The notes beneath the pieces are model-generated. The model was not told the DNA's origin and ran no database searches. It was given only the letters and a program-made list of their open reading frames with translations. 64,000 nucleotides of DNA, taken from the NCBI RefSeq assembly GCF_001689125.2, contig NZ_CP015405.2, positions 3,533,501-3,597,500 of the forward strand, in the 5' to 3' direction. Positions 50,640 through 57,929 of the stretch are shown one piece after another. The position numbers were made by a program, and so were the translations under genes. Origin of the DNA: Blautia pseudococcoides. GTDB taxonomy: Bacteria; Bacillota; Clostridia; Lachnospirales; Lachnospiraceae. Position 1 is the stretch's first letter; each line of letters starts with the position of its first letter.

Positions 50640-51679
50640 TATTTGTCACCTCCCTGTTTCTGAAAGGATTTGATAACTTTCACAATATTTAAGGAAGCCG
50701 GGCATTTTTCCACACATCTGCCGCAGCCTACACAGGAATACATCCCGTCATTGTTTGCCGGGAAATATACCAGTTTATGCATAAATCTCTGGCGGAAACG
50801 CTGCATCTGGCTTGTTCGGTTGTTTCCGTGAGCCATCATGGTGAAATCCGAGTACATGCAGGAATCCCAGCAGCGGTATCTCTTGATCCCATGTCCTGTA
50901 TCATAATCCTTGATGTCATAGCACTGGCAGGTTGGACATACAAAGGTACAGGTACCGCACGCCAGACAAGGCTTGTACAGTTCTTCCCAGAGTTCGGAAT
51001 TGAATTTTTCATTTAATGCATCCCCGTTCCATCCTTCCAGGGAAAGATTGGAATAGGGGAGTTTTTCCACAATGGCGCGGATGGAAGCTTTCTCTTCCTC
51101 CACTTTCTTTTCCGCATCAGCATCGGCCTCTGTCAGAAGGTTCTCCACAGATTTCGTGAGGGCTTCCCCCTTCTCTGTAAAAGGTTTCCAGTAAAGCGCA
51201 TCTCCCGCCATCCATACAGCCACATCCGCCACAGGCTCCGCGCAGTCCACACCAAACACCTTGCAGAAGCAGGTTTCCTCCGGCTCATGACACGCCATAG
51301 CTACGATGGTGCCATGCTCACGTCTTGCCGCATAAAATGAGTCCACCGGGTCAGCTAAAAATACCTTATCTAAAACCTCCACACCCTTCACGTCACAGGC
51401 TTTCATTCCAAATACCACGAAATCCTGCTCTTTCAGTGCTTCCGGTTCAATGGCCAGTTTTTTTCCGTCTTTTTTGCAGGTATACAGGTCCTCACTCTGA
51501 GGAAAAAATGCGTCTTTGGGGGATTTCACTGTTTTCAGCGTATCCAAATCCACCTCCCCGTCCTCACTCCATGCCCTGAAGTTCACCTGTCCGCTCACCT
51601 TTACCGGGACATATAATTCCTGGGCACCGGCAATCAACTGGAATAATGCCGCCAGATTTTCTTTTGCTGTCTTATACAT
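50639..51679 (-). CDS. flxB: 4Fe-4S electron-transfer subunit (FlxB/AsrA-like)
   Basis: A 346-residue iron-sulfur protein related to anaerobic sulfite reductase subunit A. The N-terminal 220 residues include Cys in MKACDVKGVEVLD and CHEPEETCFCKVFG. Two ferredoxin-like clusters lie at the C-terminus: PCLACGTCTFVCPTCQC (about residues 238-254) and SCVGCGRCVEKCP (about residues 315-327). It relays electrons between FlxA and the Hdr components. Start ATG 51679 is 3 bases after the flxC stop. Confidence 0.83.
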   Translation of the reverse strand: MYKTAKENLAALFQLIAGAQELYVPVKVSGQVNFRAWSEDGEVDLDTLKTVKSPKDAFFPQSEDLYTCKKDGKKLAIEPEALKEQDFVVFGMKACDVKGVEVLDKVFLADPVDSFYAARREHGTIVAMACHEPEETCFCKVFGVDCAEPVADVAVWMAGDALYWKPFTEKGEALTKSVENLLTEADADAEKKVEEEKASIRAIVEKLPYSNLSLEGWNGDALNEKFNSELWEELYKPCLACGTCTFVCPTCQCYDIKDYDTGHGIKRYRCWDSCMYSDFTMMAHGNNRTSQMQRFRQRFMHKLVYFPANNDGMYSCVGCGRCVEKCPASLNIVKVIKSFQKQGGDK

Positions 51680-51682
51680 ACA

Positions 51683-52657
51683 TTATCCCCTTTCTGCCAC
51701 AATGTCTGGCTCTACGTCATCAAATGTAAAGTTTGTCAGCGGCCCTTTAGAATCTGTATCTTCGCCGGCCTGATATTCTCCGTAGAATTCATCAATATCC
51801 TTGATAAATTTCCGGTTAAACAGATGGAGCGGAATTCCCTGAGGACATACACGGCTGCATTCTCCGCAGTCTGTGCAGCGTCCTGCCACATGGAACGCGC
51901 GGATGATATGGAACATCTTCTCCTCAAAGGAATCCACATTGGCCTTCTGGGAGCTGTCAAACTTGTTGCTGTCAAATACACATTTTCTGCAGCTGCATGC
52001 AGGACATACGTTTCTGCAGGCATTGCAGCGTATACATTTGCTTAACTCTTTCTGGAAAAAAGCGAATTTCTCCTCCGGGCTCATAGCCTCAATGGCGGCA
52101 ACACCGTCAAAACGCTCTGCGTCCTTTGTCTCTTTGGATTCTCCGATCAATTCATCATAAATCTTATGCTCTTTGCCTTTGCACACATGGCATCTCTCCA
52201 GCATGGCATCTGCATAGGAACATGTTTTCTCTCCGTAGAGGGTCCGGATCGTAAGTATGTCTGCTTCGTCTGTGATCTTGGCCCCGGAAATACTTTCGAT
52301 CCCCTTGATCCCCATGCTCCTGATCTTTTCAATATCCAGCTTGCCTTTGCAGCCAACGCCCATAATATAGGCTTTTTCCCTGTCTACCCTATGCTCCTTG
52401 ATAAGCTGGTTAAAGCTGTACGTGTCACAGGGTTTCAGGCAGACTAAAGTTTTACCCTCCAGTTTGGAGGCCTCTATCATATATTTGCTTAAATTGGCTC
52501 CGCAGAATCCGTTGTACACGAAATTCTCCAGGTCTTCTTCTTTTTCAAAATAAGCCGGTTCCGGATCATAAGGCAGGTCTCCCGCTTTCCAGCCGAGGAC
52601 ACGGGCCACGGTACCGTCCGCTAACAGCTCTTTTGCACGGTTTATCAGCTCCTGCAT
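51683..52657 (-). CDS. flxC: 4Fe-4S electron-transfer subunit (FlxC-like)
   Basis: A 324-residue protein of the coenzyme F420 hydrogenase/dehydrogenase beta-subunit-like iron-sulfur family. It has VCLKPCDTYSFNQL (about residue 72), RCHVCKGKEH (about residue 157), a cluster KCIRCNACRNVCPACSCRKC (about 213-232) and a second CTDCGECSRVCPQG (about 266-279). ATG 52657 follows GGAGG by 7 bases; the frame is open far upstream through flxD and is not coding there. It overlaps flxD by 13 bases, so translation is coupled. It carries electrons between the FlxAB part and FlxD/HdrA. Confidence 0.83.
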   Translation of the reverse strand: MQELINRAKELLADGTVARVLGWKAGDLPYDPEPAYFEKEEDLENFVYNGFCGANLSKYMIEASKLEGKTLVCLKPCDTYSFNQLIKEHRVDREKAYIMGVGCKGKLDIEKIRSMGIKGIESISGAKITDEADILTIRTLYGEKTCSYADAMLERCHVCKGKEHKIYDELIGESKETKDAERFDGVAAIEAMSPEEKFAFFQKELSKCIRCNACRNVCPACSCRKCVFDSNKFDSSQKANVDSFEEKMFHIIRAFHVAGRCTDCGECSRVCPQGIPLHLFNRKFIKDIDEFYGEYQAGEDTDSKGPLTNFTFDDVEPDIVAERG

Positions 52658-53088
52658 CTCAAATCCTCCAATCTTACATTCCTGCCCAGAGAGCGGACTT
52701 TTTCCACAAACTCGTTCATGGTGGTGGAGAATTTTACACCCTCCGCTGCGGACACCCATTCCACACGGGTACGTCCGTTTTCCACACCGATATAATCCAG
52801 CATGGAGAATAAAAGTGTCATACGCCTTCTGGCATAGTAGTTTCCTGTACTGTAGTGACAGTCTCCCGGATGACATCCGCAGAGGATCACCCCGTCTGCA
52901 CCTTTCTCAAATGCCCGCAGAATAAACATGGGATTTACACGGCAGGAACATGGCACGCGGATGATCTTAACATCTGCAGGGTAGGCCAGACGGCTGCTGC
53001 CGGCCAGGTCCGCGCCTGCATAACTGCACCAGTTACAGCAGAATGCCACAATTTTAGGTCTGAATTCTTCTTTTGCTTCTATCGACAT
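52645..53088 (-). CDS. flxD: MvhD-like hydrogenase iron-sulfur delta subunit (FlxD)
   Basis: A 147-residue protein of the MvhD family. The [2Fe-2S] Cys residues are in FCCNWCSYAGADLAG (about residues 18-32), VPCSCRVNP (about 49-57) and CGCHPGDCHY (about 75-84). MvhD contacts HdrA in the Mvh-Hdr complex and carries electrons into its bifurcating flavin; FlxD does the same for Flx complexes. ATG 53088 has GGAGGTG 8 bases upstream. It overlaps hdrA by 10 bases and flxC by 13 bases. Confidence 0.9.
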   Translation of the reverse strand: MSIEAKEEFRPKIVAFCCNWCSYAGADLAGSSRLAYPADVKIIRVPCSCRVNPMFILRAFEKGADGVILCGCHPGDCHYSTGNYYARRRMTLLFSMLDYIGVENGRTRVEWVSAAEGVKFSTTMNEFVEKVRSLGRNVRLEDLRCRS

Positions 53089-55067
53089 ATTGCATCCACC
53101 TCCGCTATGATCTGTCTGTTGGAGAATCCCTGTAAGTCCATGGCTCCTGATGGGCAGGCAACTGTGCAGGCTCCGCATCCCTGACACAGTGCATTGTTCA
53201 CGACTGCAATGCGGCGTGTCTCGCGGATACCGTGGTCATTCACCTCTTTCTCCTCATAGGTGATGGCACCGTAAGGACACACATTTGCACAGGTGGAACA
53301 TCCGTTGCAGAGAAGTTCATCGGATTTGGCTGTACATGGGTTGGTCATCAGTTTATCTTTTGCAAGGAGTCCAATAGCTTTCACCGCTGCAGCACCTGCC
53401 TGTGAAACGGTCTCCGGAATATCCTTTGGTCCCTGGCATACGCCTGACAGGAAAATACCTGCCGTGGGGGATTCCACCGGACGGAGCTTGGGATGAGCTT
53501 CTGTCAGGAAGTTATTGGTGTCAATGCTGGCTGTGAGCATAGTCGCAATTTTCCTTACAGACGGATCCGGCTCAATGGCTGTAGCCAGGACCACCATATC
53601 TGCTTCCATGAGGATCTGCTTGTTATCAATGAGGTCAACGCCCTGTACGAGTAACTGTCCGTTTGGCTGGGGAGCGACTTTACCCACCTGGCCTTTGATG
53701 TAGTTCACACCGTATTCCTCCACGGCTCTTCTGTAGAACTCATCAAAGTTTTTACCCGGGGTTCGGACATCAATATAAAATACAGACACGTTCACATCCG
53801 GATACTTGTCGCGGATCAGCATGGCATGTTTTGCTGTATACATACAGCAGATCTTAGAACAGTAGCTCTTTCCCCGCTTGTCTGCGCAGCGGCTGCCCAC
53901 ACATTGGATGAACACCATATTCTTGGGGGCTTTTCCGTCAGACATACGCTCCAGATGGCCTTTGGTCGGTCCTGCTGCGTTCATGATACGCTCCAGCTCC
54001 AGGGATGTGATAACGTCCTTGCTCTGGTTGTATGCATACTCATCGTAATTGTCCAGTTTGATGGTATCAAAACCGGTGGCAACTACAATGGCACCGTACT
54101 TCTCTGTAACAATCTCATCCTTCTGCTCATAATCAATGGCACCTGCCTGGCATACCTTGGCACAGACACCACATTTTCCTGTTTTGAACTTGATACAGTT
54201 CTCCCGGTCGATCACCGGAACATTGGGGATAGCCTGGGCAAATGGTGTGTAGATGGCGCTTCTTGTGTTAAGCCCTCTGTTAAATTCATTTGAATTTTTC
54301 TTGGAAGGACATTTCTCCTGGCAGACACCGCAGCCTGTACACTTATCCATATCTACGCTTCTGGCTTTCTTGCGGATAACCACAGCAAAATCACCCACAA
54401 AACCTGAAACCTTTTCCACTTCACTGTATGTATAAATGTTGATCTTCTCATGGGCAGATGCTTCCACCATCTTTGGTGTCAGGATACATGCGGAACAGTC
54501 AAGGGTGGGGAATGTCTTGTCAAGCTGTGACATCCTTCCTCCGATACTTGGGGTCTTCTCCACAATATCCACTTCATATCCGGCCTCTGCAATATCCAGC
54601 GCCGTCTGGATACCTGCAATACCCCCGCCGATCACCAGTGCACGTTTGGTCACAAGGCTCTCTCCCGGCTTCAGGGATGCATTTAAGTTTACTTTGGCGA
54701 TTGCCGCTCTCGCAAGGATGACCGCCTTCTTGGTGGCCTCCCCCATGTCTTTATGGATCCAGGAACAATGTTCACGGATATTGGCAACCTCCACCATGTA
54801 TGGATTCAGGCCGGCTCTCTCCGCTGCTTTCCGGAAAGTGGTCTCATGCATACGCGGTGAACAGGAACATACTACAAGTCCTGTAAGCTTCTCATTTTTT
54901 ATGGCCTCTGCGATCTTGGACTGTCCCGCCTCGGAACACATATACTGATAGTCTTCCGCATGGACAACTCCCGGCTCCATTTTAGCCATTTCCACTACTT
55001 TTTTAACATCTACCGTGGCGGCAATGTTGCTGCCGCAATGACAGACGAATACACCTATTCTCTGCAC
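53079..55067 (-). CDS. hdrA: HdrA-like flavin-bifurcating subunit
   Basis: A 662-residue full-length HdrA. The N-terminal CHCGSNI region has a Cys pair (residues 9-11). The FAD/Rossmann motif is ALVIGGGIAGIQTA (about 145-158), with TLDCSACILTPKM (about 190) near the special cluster. Ferredoxin-like clusters follow: CTGCGVCQEKCPSKK (about 243), CIKFKTGKCGVCAKVC (about 293), and at the C-terminus CNGCSTCANVCP (about 585) and CQGCGACTVACP (about 635). HdrA holds the electron-bifurcating FAD that splits hydride electrons between ferredoxin (low potential) and HdrB (high potential). The C-terminal ferredoxin is the likely docking or exit site for ferredoxin. It lies directly between hdrC and flxD. 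Confidence 0.93.
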   Translation of the reverse strand: MQRIGVFVCHCGSNIAATVDVKKVVEMAKMEPGVVHAEDYQYMCSEAGQSKIAEAIKNEKLTGLVVCSCSPRMHETTFRKAAERAGLNPYMVEVANIREHCSWIHKDMGEATKKAVILARAAIAKVNLNASLKPGESLVTKRALVIGGGIAGIQTALDIAEAGYEVDIVEKTPSIGGRMSQLDKTFPTLDCSACILTPKMVEASAHEKINIYTYSEVEKVSGFVGDFAVVIRKKARSVDMDKCTGCGVCQEKCPSKKNSNEFNRGLNTRSAIYTPFAQAIPNVPVIDRENCIKFKTGKCGVCAKVCQAGAIDYEQKDEIVTEKYGAIVVATGFDTIKLDNYDEYAYNQSKDVITSLELERIMNAAGPTKGHLERMSDGKAPKNMVFIQCVGSRCADKRGKSYCSKICCMYTAKHAMLIRDKYPDVNVSVFYIDVRTPGKNFDEFYRRAVEEYGVNYIKGQVGKVAPQPNGQLLVQGVDLIDNKQILMEADMVVLATAIEPDPSVRKIATMLTASIDTNNFLTEAHPKLRPVESPTAGIFLSGVCQGPKDIPETVSQAGAAAVKAIGLLAKDKLMTNPCTAKSDELLCNGCSTCANVCPYGAITYEEKEVNDHGIRETRRIAVVNNALCQGCGACTVACPSGAMDLQGFSNRQIIAEVDAICR

Positions 55068-55073
55068 TTAACC

Positions 55074-55463
55074 TCACCTCCTGTATCTTCTGCTTGCACT
55101 GACTAAAAGCTGCTGGGGAAGTTCCGGGTCCAAAAGCTCAGGGATCTCGTCAGCCGTCAGATAATCCCCGCCCTTTTCACGGACAACCAGCTGTCTTGCC
55201 GCGTCAATAAGTTTACCAGGCTTCACGTCCCTTGGGCAGCGCTCCACACACGCAAAACAGGAAAGGCATTTCCAGAGGGATTTTGCATTTACCAGAGACT
55301 CAATGTCTTCATTCTGCACGTAAGATACAAACTGATGAGGTTTGATATCCATTTCATTGTAGGATGGACAAGACGCAGAACACTTGCCGCATTTCATACA
55401 TTTCAGCGGATTGACGCCGCTGATCTCCTTTATCATTTCAGCCTGTTTCTTTGGAGTATTCAT
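55074..55463 (-). CDS. hdrC: HdrC-like iron-sulfur subunit
   Basis: A 129-residue protein with two [4Fe-4S] sites, LKCMKCGKCSASCPSYN (about residues 18-34) and KCLSCFACVERCPRD (about residues 63-77). HdrC wires the HdrA flavin to the catalytic HdrB. It is of usual length, and its ATG overlaps the hdrB stop by 4 bases. Confidence 0.92.
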   Translation of the reverse strand: MNTPKKQAEMIKEISGVNPLKCMKCGKCSASCPSYNEMDIKPHQFVSYVQNEDIESLVNAKSLWKCLSCFACVERCPRDVKPGKLIDAARQLVVREKGGDYLTADEIPELLDPELPQQLLVSASRRYRR

Positions 55464-56260
55464 GCTTTTGCCACCTCCTCTTTCACACCCAGAGCTTCTG
55501 CCAGGAGCTCTGTAAAATAAAATACAGGAAGTTTGCTGCTGTTTGTGCTCTTATTCAAGTTATACCGGCATAATGGACAGGCGGTGATCAGCATATCTGC
55601 TCCAAAACCGGATGCGCTTTCCATGATCTTGTCAGACATGGTTTTTGACATCTCTTTTTCTTTCAGGGATATGTATCCGCCGCAGCACTCATTTCTGTAT
55701 GGATAGATCACCGGTTCTGCTCCAATGGCCCGGATGAAATCCTCAATGATGGCAGGATTCTCCGGATCATCAAATTCCAGAAGCCTGCTAGGACGAAGGA
55801 GCAGACATCCGTAATAAGCCCCTATCTTTTTCCCGGTAAGCGGAGCGGTTACTTTCTCCTTTAACGTGTCGAAACCTATGCGGTCACGGAGTACCTCCAG
55901 AAAATGGATCACTGTCGTCTCACCTGCATAGGGTTCCTCAAGCTGCATATAATTATTGGCTCTGGTGCGGATGTCATCTACATTCTTCATATCATGGTTG
56001 ACACGTTTGATCACATGATGACAGGCAGAACAGAGTGTTACCAGATCCTGGCCTTTTTCTTTGGCCTCGTTGAGAGCACGGACGGAAGAAAGTTTTGTGG
56101 CGATCTCATCAGTACCCAGCGGATAAACGCCGCCGCAGCACTGCCAGTTTTCAATTTCTTCCAGTTCAAATCCCAGTGCCCTTGCAGAAGCTCTGGCATA
56201 AGCATCCAGTTCCACTGCTTTTGTCTTCAGGGTACACCCCGGATAATAACTGTACTTCAT
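55460..56260 (-). CDS. hdrB: HdrB-like CCG-domain subunit
   Basis: A 266-residue protein with two CCG domains: NWQCCGGVYPL with a following TLCSACHHV (about residues 40-84), and RNECCGGYISLKEKEM with ITACPLCRYNL (about residues 188-235). The opening is YSYYPGCTLKTKAVELD. In methanogens each CCG domain binds the noncubane [4Fe-4S] cluster that reduces the heterodisulfide. In bacteria without CoM/CoB the acceptor is another thiol or a protein partner; here the partner is probably FrdB. AGGAGGAACT precedes ATG 56260. Confidence 0.9.
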   Translation of the reverse strand: MKYSYYPGCTLKTKAVELDAYARASARALGFELEEIENWQCCGGVYPLGTDEIATKLSSVRALNEAKEKGQDLVTLCSACHHVIKRVNHDMKNVDDIRTRANNYMQLEEPYAGETTVIHFLEVLRDRIGFDTLKEKVTAPLTGKKIGAYYGCLLLRPSRLLEFDDPENPAIIEDFIRAIGAEPVIYPYRNECCGGYISLKEKEMSKTMSDKIMESASGFGADMLITACPLCRYNLNKSTNSSKLPVFYFTELLAEALGVKEEVAKA

Positions 56261-56347
56261 AGTTCCTCCTAATAATCCCGGAAACGGAACAGTACCCTCA
56301 TAGCTGCTGCTTGGCGGGCCAGAGGATACTGAACAGTTTTCCTGTTT

Positions 56348-57295
56348 CTACAGTTCTATCTGTTTGATAACTTCTTTCAGTGCGTTGGCACTTGCCTGAA
56401 GTTTTGCAATCTCTTCTTTATTCATGCGCATCGGCACTTTACCCTGGATACCATTGGGCCCAACCAAAGTCAGTGTGCTCACGCAGACATCCTCAATGCC
56501 GTATTCACCGTGCATCATAGAGGAAACGGTTGCGATGGAGTCAGAAGATGCCAGCAGGATTCCGCACAGCTTACATACTGCTGCAGATACTGCGTAGAAG
56601 GTAGCTCCTTTGTTTGCAATTACCTTGCCGCCGGACTTCTGAACATAAGTCAGCATTTCTTCCTTGTCAAGCTCTTCTACATCCTTGCCAAGGTTCTTAG
56701 CCAGCTCGTAATACTCATCAAGGCTTACACCTGATATATATGCGCCTGTCCAGGGAATGAAGGAAGTGTCACCGTGCTCACCAAATACATAAGCGTGGAT
56801 ATTCTTCTGAGCAACTTTAAAGTGTTCAGAGAGTCCGCAGCGGAGACGCGCAGTATCCAGAATTGTTCCGGAACCGATAATCTGATTCTCCGGCAGTCCT
56901 GAAATCTTTGTAAACACATAAGTCATAATGTCAACAGGATTGCTTACGATGATGTATAGAGCATTCGGTGCAGCTTTTACGATTTCCGGTGTGATGCTCT
57001 TTAAAATATTTACATTGGTCTGTGTCAGCTCAATTCTTGTCTGACCCGGTTTGCGGGCAATTCCTGATGTGATAATTACGATATCGGAATCCTTAGCATC
57101 CCCGTATTCGCCTGCAACAATATTAATGGGATCGCGGAAACAGGTTCCCTGCGCAATATCCATTACTTCCCCTGCAACTTTTTCCTTGTTGATATCAATC
57201 AATACAATCTCTGATGCGATATCCCCGTTTGATAATGTGTAAGCAATCGTTGAGCCAACGCTTCCGGCTCCGATGACAGTAATTTTACTACTCAT
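56348..57295 (-). CDS. mdh: Malate dehydrogenase (lactate/malate dehydrogenase family)
   Basis: A 315-residue NAD-dependent 2-hydroxyacid dehydrogenase of the LDH/MDH family. The NAD motif is ITVIGAGSVGSTIAYTL (residues 4-20), the catalytic Asp-Arg-His set includes GEHGDTSF with catalytic His (about residue 174), and SNPVDIMTY is present. The substrate loop reads IARKPGQTR (about residue 83): Arg stands where lactate dehydrogenases have Gln, so oxaloacetate/malate is the more likely pair. It is the first gene of the redox operon, 87 bases before hdrB, and would turn oxaloacetate into malate using NADH. Confidence 0.85.
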   Translation of the reverse strand: MSSKITVIGAGSVGSTIAYTLSNGDIASEIVLIDINKEKVAGEVMDIAQGTCFRDPINIVAGEYGDAKDSDIVIITSGIARKPGQTRIELTQTNVNILKSITPEIVKAAPNALYIIVSNPVDIMTYVFTKISGLPENQIIGSGTILDTARLRCGLSEHFKVAQKNIHAYVFGEHGDTSFIPWTGAYISGVSLDEYYELAKNLGKDVEELDKEEMLTYVQKSGGKVIANKGATFYAVSAAVCKLCGILLASSDSIATVSSMMHGEYGIEDVCVSTLTLVGPNGIQGKVPMRMNKEEIAKLQASANALKEVIKQIEL

Positions 57296-57331
57296 GCTTG
57301 CTCCTTTCCCCTTCCATATGGGCTGTTGTTA

Positions 57332-57349
57332 TTGTCTTTTTTTTAACAA
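57332..57349. promoter_or_regulatory. Second, weaker Rex-like site in the mdh leader
   Basis: TTGTTAA followed by an A-run and GACAA (minus strand, 57349-57332) has a perfect left half of the Rex consensus TTGTTAA-N4-TTAACAA and a partial right half. It lies about 40 bases before the mdh start, downstream of the predicted promoter. Confidence 0.35.
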
Positions 57350-57478
57350 ATAAAGTTCAAAAAAATATGAAATTACAAATTCCGTCTTACTGAATATAGG
57401 ATTCCGTTAAAGAATCTTTACTCAATTGCCCCAGATTCTAGGGGTTTGGTGTTGAATTTGATTTCGTGCTACTGATTT

Positions 57479-57507
57479 AGAATATCATATTGATAAGAAA
57501 TTAACAA
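57479..57507 (-). promoter_or_regulatory. Promoter of the mdh-hdr-flx-frd-fum operon with Rex-like operator
   Basis: On the minus strand TTGTTA (57507-57502), 17 bases and TATTCT (57484-57479) form a sigma-A promoter. TTGATAA-GAAA-TTAACAA at 57490-57507 matches the clostridial Rex operator TTGTTAA-N4-TTAACAA in 13 of 14 positions and covers the -35 box. Rex leaves DNA when NADH is high, so the operon should be induced under reducing conditions. Confidence 0.7.
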
Positions 57508-57794
57508 CAACTTTTTAACGATTTTTTGTATTTTTTTGTCTTGTCTACCACGTTAATTTGTGAAATTATTTTTCAAACAATTTCTGGCCTGCCGCGTGCC
57601 ATACAAATAGGGAAACTTCTTGATTTTTATGTATTTTTCTGCGTGCAATTTGTTTTTAGACCTTTTTTATCCATTATTTAATGGCTTTTTTTCGGGACTT
57701 TTATGTCTTATTTTATGTATGTATACAAAAAACACAAACTTTTTTTCTTTATTTTACACGCATTCTGAAGGTGTGCTTTCAAGTACAGCGCATA
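57508..57794. other. AT-rich intergenic region, no gene seen
   Basis: These 287 bases between the redox operon promoter and the two-component terminator are strongly AT-rich with several T-runs. A short plus-strand frame from 57620 (71 residues) is hydrophobic only because of the T-richness and has no RBS. I see no supported gene. Confidence 0.5.
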
Positions 57795-57853
57795 TAAAAA
57801 ATAAGGATTGCCCCAGTTGGCTCATACATTTATGAACCCACAGAGCAACCCTT
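57795..57853 (-). terminator. Terminator of the OmpR-type two-component operon
   Basis: On the minus strand AAGGGTTGC (57853-57845) pairs with GCAATCCTT (57811-57803) with mismatch, an inner TTCATA/TATGAG pairing closes the loop, and ATTTTTTATATG follows. It lies 77 bases after the kinase stop. Confidence 0.6.
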
Positions 57854-57929
57854 TATATTATATCAAACGTGTTAGTTAAATAACCCTTCTATAATTCCCA
57901 CAATAAAACCGTGATCCATTTTCATTGTA

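Noticed and set aside
49785..51679. Anaerobic sulfite reductase
   Set aside because: The two subunits resemble AsrA and AsrB, but the siroheme subunit AsrC is missing and the operon carries Hdr and FlxCD genes, so a Flx-type role fits better.
51683..52876. Long version of FlxC starting at 52876
   Set aside because: The extra 73 residues overlap the well-supported flxD gene in another frame; ATG 52657 has its own GGAGG.
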